A stretch of 64,000 nucleotides of DNA from Heliobacterium chlorum (GCF_014502795.1 NZ_JACVHF010000007.1:88598-152597); one strand, 5' to 3'; shown: positions 1 to 8,358, counted from the first letter of the stretch. The notes: generated from the sequence alone by a model not told the origin. Numbers and translations are program-made.

Positions 1-110
1 ACCACCTTTTTCCCTTGGTTTTTCGCTTCCTGGATGGTTCCGGCAGCCCGAGGGATCGCTACATCAAAAAAGGACATGGTAAAGGGACGTTCTTCGGCAA
101 TTCGAGACAT
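1..110 (-). CDS. N-terminus of a 2-hydroxyacyl-CoA dehydratase-like protein (partial)
   Basis: The first 36 codons of a leftward gene that runs off the window edge. The ATG at 110-108 follows a strong GGAGGGG ribosome site at 123-117. The visible residues end in GTIQEAKNQGKKVV, which resembles the start of HgdB/FldB/BcrB-type dehydratase subunits, where a Lys/Val-rich strand precedes the first cluster-binding segment. It lies 71 bp downstream of the activator gene and is probably cotranscribed, which supports the family guess. In this family an [4Fe-4S] or double-cubane cluster accepts an electron from the ATP-dependent activator. Too little is visible to name the substrate, or to tell a true dehydratase from a double-cubane-cluster protein. 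Confidence 0.55.
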   Translation of the reverse strand, partial: MSRIAEERPFTMSFFDVAIPRAAGTIQEAKNQGKKV

Positions 111-181
111 GTATAACCCCTCCTGATGATTAAATTGAAAATAAGTCCCGGCGGCAATTATCGCTATGTAAAGGAGTTTGA

Positions 182-958
182 CTATACTTTTTCCCAGGCG
201 ATCAAAGCCGCCCCTATAGCACCGGCATAGGGAGAATGTTCATTCACCTCTACCGGGCGTTTCAACTCCTTCTCCAAGGCCAACCGGATCGCTTCGTTTC
301 GGGAAACGCCGCCTGTAAACAACAGGGGACCATCTCCATCAAAGCGGGCAACCATCGCTGCCACTCGCCTTGCTACCGAATGGTGCAACCCGGATACGAT
401 CGCTTTTCGGTCAACACCCCGGTGAATCAGGCCGATGACCTCTGATTCAGCAAAAACGGTGCACATGGCGTTGATCGGTTGGGGCGGCACCGCATCCCCG
501 CCGGCATAGGTACCGAGTTCGGACACGTCCAACCCCAGCGCATGGGCCATGACACTTAAAAACCTCCCGGTCCCGGCAGCACACTTGTCGTTCATCACAA
601 AGTCAAGGACTCTTCCTTTGGGACCAACCTGAATTCCTTTGGCATCTTGTCCGCCGATATCAATCACCAGTTCCACACCGGGCCGCAAGCAGGCTGCGCC
701 ACGGCAATGGCAGGCAATCTCAGTAACCGTCGTATTCAAAAATGGCAGGTTCACTCGCCCATAGCCTGTGCCGCAGATATGCCTCAGGTCTTCCCGGGAG
801 ATGTTCCACTCCCTCAAAGCCTGCCCCAGCATTTGCAGGGTCACTTCTGCCGGACTCCATCCGGTGGGTCGCTGCCAGAAGCCCATCTGTTGACCATCAA
901 AGAAAACCAGCTTTACGGCCGTGGAACCCGCATCGATACCAGCCACAATATTTCGCAA
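182..958 (-). CDS. BadF/BadG/BcrA/BcrD-family ATPase, 2-hydroxyacyl-CoA dehydratase activator
   Basis: A 258-residue ASKHA-fold ATPase of the HgdC/FldI type. Seen: phosphate-1 motif GIDAGSTAVK (residues 7-16), IDIGGQDAK (99-107), NDKCAAGTGRF with Cys126, AMCTVFAESEV with Cys166, and LLFTGGVSRN near the C-terminus. In HgdC two Cys at almost the same positions, one pair from each subunit of the homodimer, bridge a single [4Fe-4S] cluster. ATP hydrolysis there fires a low-potential electron into the partner dehydratase. Length is normal for the family. The start is TTG at 958-956 with a weak CAGGTAG ribosome site. The partner-like gene follows immediately, so the pair probably forms one system. 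The substrate is unknown. Confidence 0.88.
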   Translation of the reverse strand: MRNIVAGIDAGSTAVKLVFFDGQQMGFWQRPTGWSPAEVTLQMLGQALREWNISREDLRHICGTGYGRVNLPFLNTTVTEIACHCRGAACLRPGVELVIDIGGQDAKGIQVGPKGRVLDFVMNDKCAAGTGRFLSVMAHALGLDVSELGTYAGGDAVPPQPINAMCTVFAESEVIGLIHRGVDRKAIVSGLHHSVARRVAAMVARFDGDGPLLFTGGVSRNEAIRLALEKELKRPVEVNEHSPYAGAIGAALIAWEKV

Positions 959-1077
959 AACTACCTGATACCACCTTAACGTACTCCATCCGATGATTTA
1001 AATAGTTCGACCAAAAAACGCGCATTCCTTTTGTGCATTTTCACCGTTTGCAAAGATTATCTTCTTTCGCGGTGCGC

Positions 1078-1100
1078 AAAAATCCCCGACCTCATCGGGG
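1078..1100 (-). terminator. Rho-independent terminator of the Calx-beta protein gene
   Basis: On the minus strand CCCCGA-TGAGG-TCGGGG is followed by ATTTTT. It lies 27 bp past the stop codon of the repeat-protein gene. Confidence 0.75.
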
Positions 1101-1126
1101 AGATCGGGGATGTAAGCTATGATTCT

Positions 1127-3307
1127 TTATTCTGTTATACTCGGTGGCGCGGCTACGCCATAGCCCATCCCTTCAACGAGGGTAAGGATCACCGTTTCCG
1201 GTCCTTCCACTTCTCTATCATTTATCGGCTGCACATCAACGTTTGTAGAAAATTTGCCGGCAGGAATATTCGCCACACTTGTCAGGGCTGTATAGTCCTT
1301 GCCCGGTGTTGCTGTACCGCTTACCTTATAGTGTACGGCAAGGTTCGTTCGAACCACTCCGTTGGCCAAAGAGATTTCAAATCTCCCCTTGTCCAGGCCT
1401 TTTTCCGACGCCCGGGGGTCTACTGCCGTCACTTTGACCAATGGCCGTTCGATGAAGTCATTGTCGGCGATGTTGACGGTAGCGCTAGGTTGGGAACCTA
1501 TTTTATAAGCGGCGCTCTGGGTCAATGTCACGATGACCGTCTCTAGCGATTCTACTTCTGAGTCTTCTAAGGGGGTTACATCGATATCGACGGACGATGT
1601 CCCTTTCGGAATCGTTGCCGTTCCAGATAACGGACTGTAATCCAAGTCTGCTGTCGCCGTTCCAGAGACGGCATAGTTGACGACCAGGTCATCAGCAGTC
1701 ACTCCGCTGCGCAGCAGTATGCGAAACTTACCCTTGTCTTTCCCTTGCTCAGCAGCATAGGGATCGATAGCAACAATGTTTACCGAGGGATCGGAAGCAA
1801 TATCGTTATCCATGATGTTCACAGTAGCGTTGGAACTGGCTCTATAGCTGTCTCCGTCCGTCAAGGTAAGGATTACTTTTTCTGATGCTTCAACTTCTTG
1901 ATCATCGACAGCTGCCACATTGATGTCGACAGACGATTTTCCTTTGGGGATTACTGCCTTTCCCGGTAAAGCTGCATAATCTTTTCCCGGTGTCCCATCG
2001 CCGCTAACGGTATATTTTACTGCCAGATCGGAACTGGCTGTGCCGCTGCTTAATTCTATCCGAAAGAGACCTTTATCGGTTCCTCGTTCCGAAATCTCCG
2101 GTGTAACAGTTGTTACCTTTACTGTGGGCAAAGACGATGATTCGTCATCATCGATCGTTACCGTAGCACTCGACAACAAACTTACCGAATAGGCGCTGCT
2201 GTTTTCTAGCTTTAACACCACCGTCTCCGGTCCCTCTACGGTCTTGTCATCGATAGGAACGATGTCGATATTTACAGATGATTTCCCTTTGGGGATCATG
2301 CCAGTTCCGGTGAGTTTTTCGTAATCGGAACCAGCTGTGGCTGAACCATTGACGGAATAAGCGATGGCTAGGTTATCCGCAGTGACTCCGCTAAGTAAGG
2401 ATATTTGGAACCTGCCTTTATCCAATTTACGCTCCGATGCTCCCGAGTCGACAGCTGTCACTTCTAGGGCCGGTCTTTTGGCAGTGTCATTGTCTAAGAT
2501 TGTCACTGTTGCGCTGGATGCCTGGCTGACGGAGTAATTTTGTTCGGGGGCTAAAGTAACGACTACCGTTTCGGGACCCTCTGTTTCTTTGTTATCCATA
2601 GGCGTTACATCAATGTCCACCCAAGCTTTACCCTTCGGGATGACCGCTTTTCCCGTTAATTTTTTATAATCTGATTCGGCAGTCGCCGTCCCACCGACCT
2701 TATATGTAACCGGTAGGTCCTTGTCGGTAACTCCACTTGTCAGGGAGATTTGCATTTTTCCATGAACTAGACCTTGTTCAGAGGCGTATGGATCGACGGA
2801 AGCTATTTTCAAGGTTGCTTTGGTGGAGACTTCGTTATCGCTGATGATTACCTTCGCACTTGACGAGTTGCCGATGCTGTAGCCGGTTCCCTCAGCGAGT
2901 GTGATTACTACCGTTTCCGGTGCTTCCGTCTCTTTATCGTCGACGGGAATTACGTCGATATCGGCAGACGATTTTCCTTTCGGAATTACAACTACCCCGG
3001 AAAGCTTACTATAGTCTCCGCCAGCGGTCGCGGTGCCTCCGACGGTGTACTTGACCTTTACATCTGCAGAAGCCACTGCCTTGTTTAGGCTTACTTGAAA
3101 TTTACCTCTATCCAACGCCTGTTCCGAGGCGTCGGGGTCAACAGCTGTCACCGTCACCGGCGGGTTTGTCGCCGGATCTAAGTCATCATCTTCAATCGTC
3201 ACAGTTGCCCTATATAACTCGTCAACCGGAGTAGACGGAGTTAGAGCGTAGGCACTTAAGGGACCGGCTAGAAGCAGGATGGGAAGCAAAAGCACCGTTC
3301 TCGCCAT
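1127..3307 (-). CDS. Secreted Calx-beta repeat protein
   Basis: A 726-residue exported protein made almost entirely of six Calx-beta domains. Each begins with a line such as VTAVDPRASEKGLDKGRF and carries GTATAGxDYxxLxG, IPKGKSS and ETVxxTL motifs. These Ca2+-binding beta-sandwich domains are common in cell-surface adhesins. The ATG at 3307 is preferred because AAAGGAG stands 11 nt upstream and it gives a clean signal peptide (ARTVLLLPILLLAG, cut near AYA). A TTG 16 codons further upstream has no site. The mature N-terminus starts with the last strand of a Calx-beta unit (ATVTIEDDD), while the sixth domain lacks that strand and stops at APPSITE. The array therefore looks circularly permuted. 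No anchor domain is seen. Confidence 0.85.
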   Translation of the reverse strand: MARTVLLLPILLLAGPLSAYALTPSTPVDELYRATVTIEDDDLDPATNPPVTVTAVDPDASEQALDRGKFQVSLNKAVASADVKVKYTVGGTATAGGDYSKLSGVVVIPKGKSSADIDVIPVDDKETEAPETVVITLAEGTGYSIGNSSSAKVIISDNEVSTKATLKIASVDPYASEQGLVHGKMQISLTSGVTDKDLPVTYKVGGTATAESDYKKLTGKAVIPKGKAWVDIDVTPMDNKETEGPETVVVTLAPEQNYSVSQASSATVTILDNDTAKRPALEVTAVDSGASERKLDKGRFQISLLSGVTADNLAIAYSVNGSATAGSDYEKLTGTGMIPKGKSSVNIDIVPIDDKTVEGPETVVLKLENSSAYSVSLLSSATVTIDDDESSSLPTVKVTTVTPEISERGTDKGLFRIELSSGTASSDLAVKYTVSGDGTPGKDYAALPGKAVIPKGKSSVDINVAAVDDQEVEASEKVILTLTDGDSYRASSNATVNIMDNDIASDPSVNIVAIDPYAAEQGKDKGKFRILLRSGVTADDLVVNYAVSGTATADLDYSPLSGTATIPKGTSSVDIDVTPLEDSEVESLETVIVTLTQSAAYKIGSQPSATVNIADNDFIERPLVKVTAVDPRASEKGLDKGRFEISLANGVVRTNLAVHYKVSGTATPGKDYTALTSVANIPAGKFSTNVDVQPINDREVEGPETVILTLVEGMGYGVAAPPSITE

Positions 3308-3481
3308 GCCAAAAAAGACTCCTTTGAACACGCTTTCAAACCACCTTTTGCGCAATATATCTATTATTTTTTGGTATTTATTCTCTTTAATTAAAAATAT
3401 TCCTTCTGTAAAATTCTAAATCTTTTTACAAAGATTTTCGTTATTAACGAACGAAGATACGTCTTGTATGTTTTTGAGAAT

Positions 3482-3519
3482 AAAAAAGACCCAACCTCTT
3501 CACGAAGAGATCGAGTCTT
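3482..3519 (-). terminator. Rho-independent terminator after the FliD-like gene
   Basis: On the minus strand an AAGAC...GTCTT stem with an inner CTCTTC/GAAGAG hairpin runs into TTTTTT. It ends the FliD-like transcript before the Calx-beta gene. Confidence 0.7.
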
Positions 3520-3571
3520 GTTTCAACAGAAGCTCAGGTAGACCGTCGAGACTACTACTCCCAACAGCGAT

Positions 3572-4873
3572 TTAGAAATATCCGTTATAAAACATTCCGG
3601 AACTGTTCGTTAGGGAGTAATACAAGAGGGGATTTGCATTCATCTGATAGCTGTTCAACTGTTGTTGAATCATCCAGTTCTGTGTTCCCGAATCGGAGCG
3701 CAGCGTTGCGGCATTTGTGAACGACGTCAATGGCATGGAGGAAATTCCTTTGGCCAGTTGCCCTTCTTTATAGGCGAATCCACCGTAATCACCGATGGTA
3801 CGCTTCACACGATCAGGATGATCAGTCAGTGCATCAGAAAGTTTAGCGGCATCCACGGCCAGGGAACCGTCTGTTCGCACATCGATTCCTATATCTTCAA
3901 GGTTTAAGCGGTTCTCTTTGACAGCACTGGCCATATTTTGGAGAAAACTGCCCTTGACTACATCTTGGTTGTCTTTCAACGTATTCACCGTTTTGTTATA
4001 TACCGTGACTAGATCGTTAATGGCGCTTTTGATAGCTGCTGTATCCTGTCCCACCTTCACAGTGACGTCCTGATTGGTGACCGCTTTCAACGTCAGGGAT
4101 ATCTTGCCTCCGTTAAGGGAGACTGTATTACCTTGACTCGTTATGGGAGTTCCGTTTACGGTGTACTTTGCGTCCTGGGCGGAGGTCGTTTTGATGTGGG
4201 CTCCGCTGTTGGCAACAAGGTTACCTTGAACGTCGTTTATGGTGAAGGTGTTATCCGTTCCGGTTTTGTTGGCAGTCAATACGATTTGGCTCTTAGTCAC
4301 ACCAACCGAAGTGGTGTCGACCACTTTTGCGGTGATTCCTGTATTGGCTTCATTGATCGACGTAGCCATTTTTTGGAGGGCCGTCTTAATGGTATCACTA
4401 TTGCCTATATCGGCCGTCAGCGTATGGGTCTTTCCGTTGATATTCAAAGCAAAAACATTCTTTTGGATAGCAAAGCCGGCAGTTGCAGCCATCGTCGAAG
4501 ACTGCATTTGTGCACCTTGGTTTTGCTGGGCTACGGCGACTTGCGTCACACCCACTTTGTAGGTCGATGCCGTCGTCTTATCGACAGCCGTACCCGTGAA
4601 AGCCGTTGAACCTCCTGTATCAACCACCCGCTTGTCGAAGACGTTACCGGCTTTATTGAAGGTCAGCTGATCAGCCTTACTTCCGAGTTCAATAAAACGA
4701 TCACGTGTATCCCTCAATGCACTTGTCACTTTATTCTTCAACGAGTCTAGACTGGAATAAGGATCGTAATAATTGTACGGATTGAATCGCGCCGTAGAAC
4801 CCGTGGGGGCGTAGATCGATGGGGGTTTCCTGATTGAATTTATTCCACCGAAATAACCGACTGTTCGAATCAT
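3572..4873 (-). CDS. FliD-like flagellar hook-associated domain protein
   Basis: A 433-residue protein resembling the filament cap FliD (HAP2). Seen: TYKVGVTQVAVAQQNQG near residue 105, matching the FliD N-terminal domain; a central flagellin-hook IN-type repeat (NGKTHTLTADIGNSDTIKTAL); and the DVTVKVGQDTAAIKSAINDLV...YNKTVNTL block typical of the FliD C-terminal domain. It is shorter than many FliD proteins and ends in a Tyr/Asn-rich tail (SGMFYNGYF) instead of the usual coiled coil. The ATG at 4873 has AAGGAGGT 7 nt upstream; the GTG at 4882 is too close to that site. No other flagellar structural gene is nearby except the divergent YvyF-like gene. It could be a divergent cap or a surface protein reusing the fold. 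Confidence 0.65.
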   Translation of the reverse strand: MIRTVGYFGGINSIRKPPSIYAPTGSTARFNPYNYYDPYSSLDSLKNKVTSALRDTRDRFIELGSKADQLTFNKAGNVFDKRVVDTGGSTAFTGTAVDKTTASTYKVGVTQVAVAQQNQGAQMQSSTMAATAGFAIQKNVFALNINGKTHTLTADIGNSDTIKTALQKMATSINEANTGITAKVVDTTSVGVTKSQIVLTANKTGTDNTFTINDVQGNLVANSGAHIKTTSAQDAKYTVNGTPITSQGNTVSLNGGKISLTLKAVTNQDVTVKVGQDTAAIKSAINDLVTVYNKTVNTLKDNQDVVKGSFLQNMASAVKENRLNLEDIGIDVRTDGSLAVDAAKLSDALTDHPDRVKRTIGDYGGFAYKEGQLAKGISSMPLTSFTNAATLRSDSGTQNWMIQQQLNSYQMNANPLLYYSLTNSSGMFYNGYF

Positions 4874-5142
4874 ATGGGACACCTCCTTGAGGACGGGAGA
4901 GTCGAAGAGACGTTAGCGCTTGTATCCGATGGCTGAAACAGTTGGATGGGATATCCTTCTATCTTCTATATCGATTATCTCACCTTTTCCCTTAAGAGTA
5001 AATTCGTCAATCGTCGCGTTCCCTTTTCGTACATCTTATTCTTACGATAAATTTTTGAATCATCATTCAAAAAGAATAAAAACCTTTAATTTCCTGTGTG
5101 ATTATGTTATTAATATCCTAAGGGAATCTAATGGAGGAGTGG

Positions 5143-5550
5143 ATGGCCTTGCGACTTCACAACTGTTCCCGATGCGAGCGGGTTTTTATCGGCATCAGCG
5201 GCAAGCTTTGTCCAGAATGTATCAAGAAACAGGACGCCGCCTTGGAAAAGGTTCGCGATTACCTTTACGATCATCCAGGTGCATCCGTACAGGAAGTGAT
5301 TGATGAGACCGGCATTGATGAAAAAGAAATCTTGGAGCTCGTAAAAATTGGGTATATCTGTTTCGAAAACTCCCTTTTGAGGTGCAGTCGTTGTGGTATA
5401 ACGATTGAGCGAGGGTCTCACTGTTCTTCCTGTCAACGAGAGCTGATTCATGGACTTCACCATGCCACTGCTTCACTCAATAACAACGAGCAATCTAGAG
5501 CCAAGATTTACGCCTATAACCAACTTCAAAATAAAACAACCTCCAAGTGA
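5143..5550 (+). CDS. YvyF-like (TIGR03826) flagellar-operon zinc-ribbon protein
   Basis: A ~135-residue protein with an N-terminal CSRC...CPEC zinc ribbon, a central helical HTH-like part (DHPGASVQEVIDETGIDEKEIL) and a second CSRC...CSSC ribbon. This order matches the YvyF/TIGR03826 family, normally encoded in the flgM region of flagellar operons. Its biochemical role is not established; a regulatory role in flagellar expression is assumed. The start is ambiguous: ATG 5143 has GGAGG 5 nt upstream, while ATG 5131 four codons earlier has AAGGG. A terminator follows directly, so it is monocistronic here and divergent from the FliD-like gene. Confidence 0.7.
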   Translation: MALRLHNCSRCERVFIGISGKLCPECIKKQDAALEKVRDYLYDHPGASVQEVIDETGIDEKEILELVKIGYICFENSLLRCSRCGITIERGSHCSSCQRELIHGLHHATASLNNNEQSRAKIYAYNQLQNKTTSK

Positions 5551-5560
5551 GCAAAACAAA

Positions 5561-5598
5561 AAACCCCGGCACGTTACAAAAGGCCGGGGTTTATTATT
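5561..5598 (+). terminator. Rho-independent terminator
   Basis: AAACCCCGGC...GCCGGGGTTT followed by ATTATTT, 10 bp after the stop of the YvyF-like gene. Confidence 0.85.
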
Positions 5599-5645
5599 TC
5601 ATTTCGTGAAAAGCGACAATCCATGATCCCATCATGTGAGTTTAG

Positions 5646-5744
5646 TTAGTCCTCAAAGTCCTCTATCGCATGGGGGTCGCTGACGAGCTTCAGGAACAAC
5701 ATCCAAAAGCAAAGCAACAAGTTCAACAGCCACAATGAATCCAT
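5646..5744 (-). CDS. Small single-span membrane protein, 32 residues
   Basis: A short leftward gene: ATG at 5744, TAA at 5648-5646. The ribosome site AGAGGGA stands about 6 nt upstream. The protein opens with a very hydrophobic segment (residues 4-20, LWLLNLLLCFWMLFLKL) and ends in an acidic tail (IEDFED), the layout of a small inner-membrane peptide. No family is recognised. About 100 bp upstream can form hairpins on the same strand. Coding status rests on the ribosome site, the start and the amphipathic design, so it is tentative. Confidence 0.45.
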   Translation of the reverse strand: MDSLWLLNLLLCFWMLFLKLVSDPHAIEDFED

Positions 5745-5850
5745 GGTGAATCCCTCTTTCTTCCTCAACGGGGGCTTTCGCCCTGACACCGATACAGCAG
5801 GCAGTTGCTTTGTTGCTCTACAGGCTTACGCAAAGCATTAAATATCTATT
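5745..5850 (-). promoter_or_regulatory. Possible structured leader upstream of the small membrane gene
   Basis: On the minus strand this stretch holds GCTTTG...CAAAGC (about 5838 to 5808) and a GGGC-GAAA-GCCC hairpin (5783-5772) directly before the ribosome site. I compared it with remembered consensus features of c-di-GMP, M-box, ykkC, SAM, glycine and cobalamin riboswitches and could not match any. It may be an attenuator or simply local structure. Confidence 0.25.
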
Positions 5851-5951
5851 TGTCTACCTATTTTTAACCTTAACAGATTTGTTGAACCTTTGCAAGTGTG
5901 TTGTGCAGAAAATGTAGAATAAAAGGTGAAGTGAACTTCATCTGCACAAGT

Positions 5952-6323
5952 CTAGGATGTTTTTTGCACCGACTCTTTCAAGGAAGCGATCAGTCCCTTC
6001 TTTTTCGCTTCCTCGTAGGCAAATTCGATGGCGCTTTTCATTTCTTCTATGGTCCGTACAATTTCCTTATTCTCGAGGGTCTTCCCCAGATGCTTCAGTG
6101 CCATTTCGAACTGCTCATCACCGGAAAGGTGTCCATAGCGGTTCCGTGCATAAACGACCGCCGACAGAGCCAAATTCCCCACTGTTTGTCGTTCCTGTTC
6201 AGTGGTGACCGTTCTCATGTAATCCATCGCGGCTGGACCGAAATTCCGGGTAAGATAGGTGGTGACGACGATCACCCCGAAGACGATCACATACAATCCG
6301 ATCAGCAACAAATCGACGTTCAA
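5952..6323 (-). CDS. LL-H family phage holin-like protein
   Basis: 123 residues: a short N-terminus, one transmembrane segment (LLLIGLYVIVFGVIVVTTYL, residues 5-24), then a charged helical domain ending QKTS. This layout and the helices (GNLALSAVVYARNR, LENKEIVRTIEEM) fit the phage holin LL-H family (superfamily 6). Holins make membrane lesions that release endolysins, but LL-H-type proteins also occur as chromosomal singletons of unclear role. The start is TTG 6323 with AAAGGAG 8 nt upstream. No endolysin or phage structural gene is adjacent. The neighbouring membrane gene could be a partner or unrelated. Confidence 0.65.
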   Translation of the reverse strand: MNVDLLLIGLYVIVFGVIVVTTYLTRNFGPAAMDYMRTVTTEQERQTVGNLALSAVVYARNRYGHLSGDEQFEMALKHLGKTLENKEIVRTIEEMKSAIEFAYEEAKKKGLIASLKESVQKTS

Positions 6324-6479
6324 GCGTTCAACTCCTTTCTTTTCCTCTCGAGATCATCCCTCTCCCGCCTTATCCGATTCGGGCTATTATATATATAGAG
6401 ATGTTTTGCTTTTTGTGATAATCGTGGTATAAAATAACAGTACCCACGTCACCTAATCAACATGGGTACGATTACACTT

Positions 6480-6914
6480 TTATACATATTTCCCTTGATC
6501 GTTCTTTCTGTCTTTTTCTCGTTTATCTCTTTTTCGAATCAATCCGATGATCGTTCGAAAAACGACCACAAGCGCCATATATACGGCAAAGAGTACGAGA
6601 TAACCGGCGATACCGGCGATTACGTCTGTCGTTTCCATATTTCCACGACCGGTGATCTTCTGCTCTACCTCTATAGCGACGGCCATGACGATGACGAAAA
6701 AGGTGGTAAAAAAGAAGGAAACCGTCGATAATCCCCATTGGGCGAGGTATTTAAAGAGGCTATTGACGACCAAAAATATACAGATTCCCGCTATGCCAAT
6801 AATCCAAAAATGCAATTCTTTGTCGCTTAGATGTTTTCCGACTCCGTGGTACCCTAGAATCGTGTCATGAATAGTATTGATGATGCCGGAAAACTCCATC
6901 AGCAGAGACTTCAA
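6480..6914 (-). CDS. Polytopic membrane protein of unknown function
   Basis: About 144 residues with three or four transmembrane segments (FWIIGIAGICIFLVV, STVSFFFTTFFVIVMAVAI, VIAGIAGYLVLFAVY, ALVVVFRTIIGLI) and a very basic tail (IRKRDKREKDRKNDQ). The middle reads IEVEQKITGRGNMETTDVIA, faintly like the E-x2-Q...R...D signature of VanZ-type proteins; this resemblance is weak. A TTG at 6914 has AAGGTGG about 5 nt upstream; the frame also opens at TTG 6932 without a site. Divergent from the YdcF-like gene with about 40 bp between the starts, so the promoters overlap. Confidence 0.55.
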   Translation of the reverse strand: MKSLLMEFSGIINTIHDTILGYHGVGKHLSDKELHFWIIGIAGICIFLVVNSLFKYLAQWGLSTVSFFFTTFFVIVMAVAIEVEQKITGRGNMETTDVIAGIAGYLVLFAVYMALVVVFRTIIGLIRKRDKREKDRKNDQGKYV

Positions 6915-6954
6915 AAGACCACCTTCCTTCAATCATCGTAAAGGAGCTCCTACT

Positions 6955-7710
6955 ATGCTGTTCTTGATTAAATTTCTATATAGCTTTTTGCTGCCGCCAG
7001 GACTTTTTGTGGTCATCCTAGTGTTTGTTTCAGCCTGGGATTTTTACCGCCGAAAAAAAAGTTCGGCCTATATATCCATATGGCTGGCTTTTCTGATCTA
7101 CGCCCTCTCGGTGCCCATCATAGGCGATCTCTTTATCCGTTCCTTAGAAAGTCGCTTTACACCGCCAACTTCCGTGAATGGGGATGTGATTGTGCTGCTC
7201 GGCGGTGGCGCCACGTCTGATACGCCTGATGTCGACGGGACGGGCCAGTTAACAGGTTCTAGCGCGAATCGTATGCTAACGGCTGCCCGACTGCATCGGC
7301 AGACGGGTCTTCCTATCATTTTATCGGCTGGTCAGGTTTACAATGATACCGGCAACGAATCACTGATTGCCCGGCGACAGTTGATCAGTTTAGGCATTCC
7401 GGAAGATAAGCTCATCGTCGAGGGGAACAGCCGAAACACTGAGGAAAATGCTCGTTTTACGAAGAGCCTGCTCGATGAAAAAGGCTTTTCTCGACCCTTG
7501 CTCGTCACATCCGCTTTCCACATGGAGCGGTCTGTGCTTAACTTCGAAAAGGTCGGCATATCTGTACAGCCTTACCCGACCGACTATAAAACAAATACAG
7601 GAAGCACCTTTTACCTCAATAAGCTGGCTCCGTCGGCAGATACCTTGTTAAATGTGAGCCTCGCGAGCAAAGAATACCTAGGGATATTCGCGTTAAACCT
7701 GGGACTCTAG
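6955..7710 (+). CDS. YdcF/DUF218-family membrane protein
   Basis: 251 residues: two N-terminal transmembrane segments (FLYSFLLPPGLFVVILVFV and ISIWLAFLIYAL), then a DUF218 domain on the outer face. Family hallmarks are VIVLLGGG at the first strand, NSRNTEENARFTK and LLVTSAFHMERSV. SanA, ElyC and YdcF belong here; ElyC acts in envelope and undecaprenyl-phosphate metabolism, but this protein's own activity is unknown. The ATG at 6955 is chosen because AAAGGAG lies 8 nt upstream; an in-frame extension to 6877 lacks a site and overlaps the divergent gene. A terminator follows, so the gene stands alone. Confidence 0.82.
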   Translation: MLFLIKFLYSFLLPPGLFVVILVFVSAWDFYRRKKSSAYISIWLAFLIYALSVPIIGDLFIRSLESRFTPPTSVNGDVIVLLGGGATSDTPDVDGTGQLTGSSANRMLTAARLHRQTGLPIILSAGQVYNDTGNESLIARRQLISLGIPEDKLIVEGNSRNTEENARFTKSLLDEKGFSRPLLVTSAFHMERSVLNFEKVGISVQPYPTDYKTNTGSTFYLNKLAPSADTLLNVSLASKEYLGIFALNLGL

Positions 7711-7724
7711 CACCTTTTCACCCC

Positions 7725-7775
7725 AAAAAAATGAAGCATTCCCCGGGCTGAACCCATCGGACTGCTTCATTTTTT
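7725..7775. terminator. Bidirectional terminator between convergent genes
   Basis: An AAAAAATGAAGCA...TGCTTCATTTTTT stem with A- and T-runs on both sides, between the rightward YdcF-like gene and the leftward nitroreductase gene. Confidence 0.8.
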
Positions 7776-7857
7776 GTACATATTTAGTATATCCTATTTT
7801 TGGTTCGATGTGTTCACCATTGGTCATTGAAAATGGCTGATAAACGCCCTTCTACGC

Positions 7858-8358
7858 TTACCAGCGGTTGTTATGGATGCGCTCGGGGTTAAAGCGGTTC
7901 GCGGGAGGTAATTGCTCCGCTGGATATCCTACGGGGATGAGTGCAAGGGGAATCACCTGTTCCGGTATACCGAGGAGATCTCGAAGTGCCTTGACCCGAC
8001 CTTTCTCCGGATAAAGGCCGACCCAAACCGCTCCAATCCCTTTGGCTTGGGCTGCGACCAGGATGTTTTGTGTGGCTGCGGAACAGTCTTGCACCCAGAA
8101 GCCTTTATACTTTTCTAACGTCTCGTCTCCGCAGACTACAATAGCTACTGGAGATTGCTTAACCATCCCCGCATAGGGATGGAACTTGGGGATTTCATCG
8201 AGAAGTTGCCGGTCTTTGATCACAATGAAGTGCCATGGTTGTTCATTGCCGGCGGAAGGCGCACTCATCGCCGCTTCCAACAGTTCTTTGACCAATTCAT
8301 CAGATACGGGTTGGTCCGTGTACTTCCGGACACTTCGGCGAGAAAGAATGGCGTCCAT
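7858..8358 (-). CDS. Nitroreductase-family flavoprotein
   Basis: 166 residues, the usual size for the small FMN-dependent nitroreductase class. Seen: RRSVRKYTDQPV at residues 7-18 (FMN phosphate contacts), APSAGNEQPWHFIV (33-46), and GIGAVWVGLYPE followed by IPLALIPVGYP near the C-terminus. Such proteins use NAD(P)H to reduce nitroaromatics, quinones or flavins; the true substrate cannot be read from sequence. The ATG at 8358 has AAGGAG 9 nt upstream. It is monocistronic, with its own terminator, and divergent from the repeat-rich secreted protein. Confidence 0.88.
   Translation of the reverse strand: MDAILSRRSVRKYTDQPVSDELVKELLEAAMSAPSAGNEQPWHFIVIKDRQLLDEIPKFHPYAGMVKQSPVAIVVCGDETLEKYKGFWVQDCSAATQNILVAAQAKGIGAVWVGLYPEKGRVKALRDLLGIPEQVIPLALIPVGYPAEQLPPANRFNPERIHNNRW

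Noticed and set aside
5815..5845. c-di-GMP-I riboswitch, because of TTACGCAAAGC on the plus strand
   Set aside because: The partner segment of the aptamer is missing and no rightward gene follows close by.
5952..6932. Prophage remnant around the holin-like gene
   Set aside because: No integrase, structural, terminase or endolysin gene is present; only one holin-type protein supports it.
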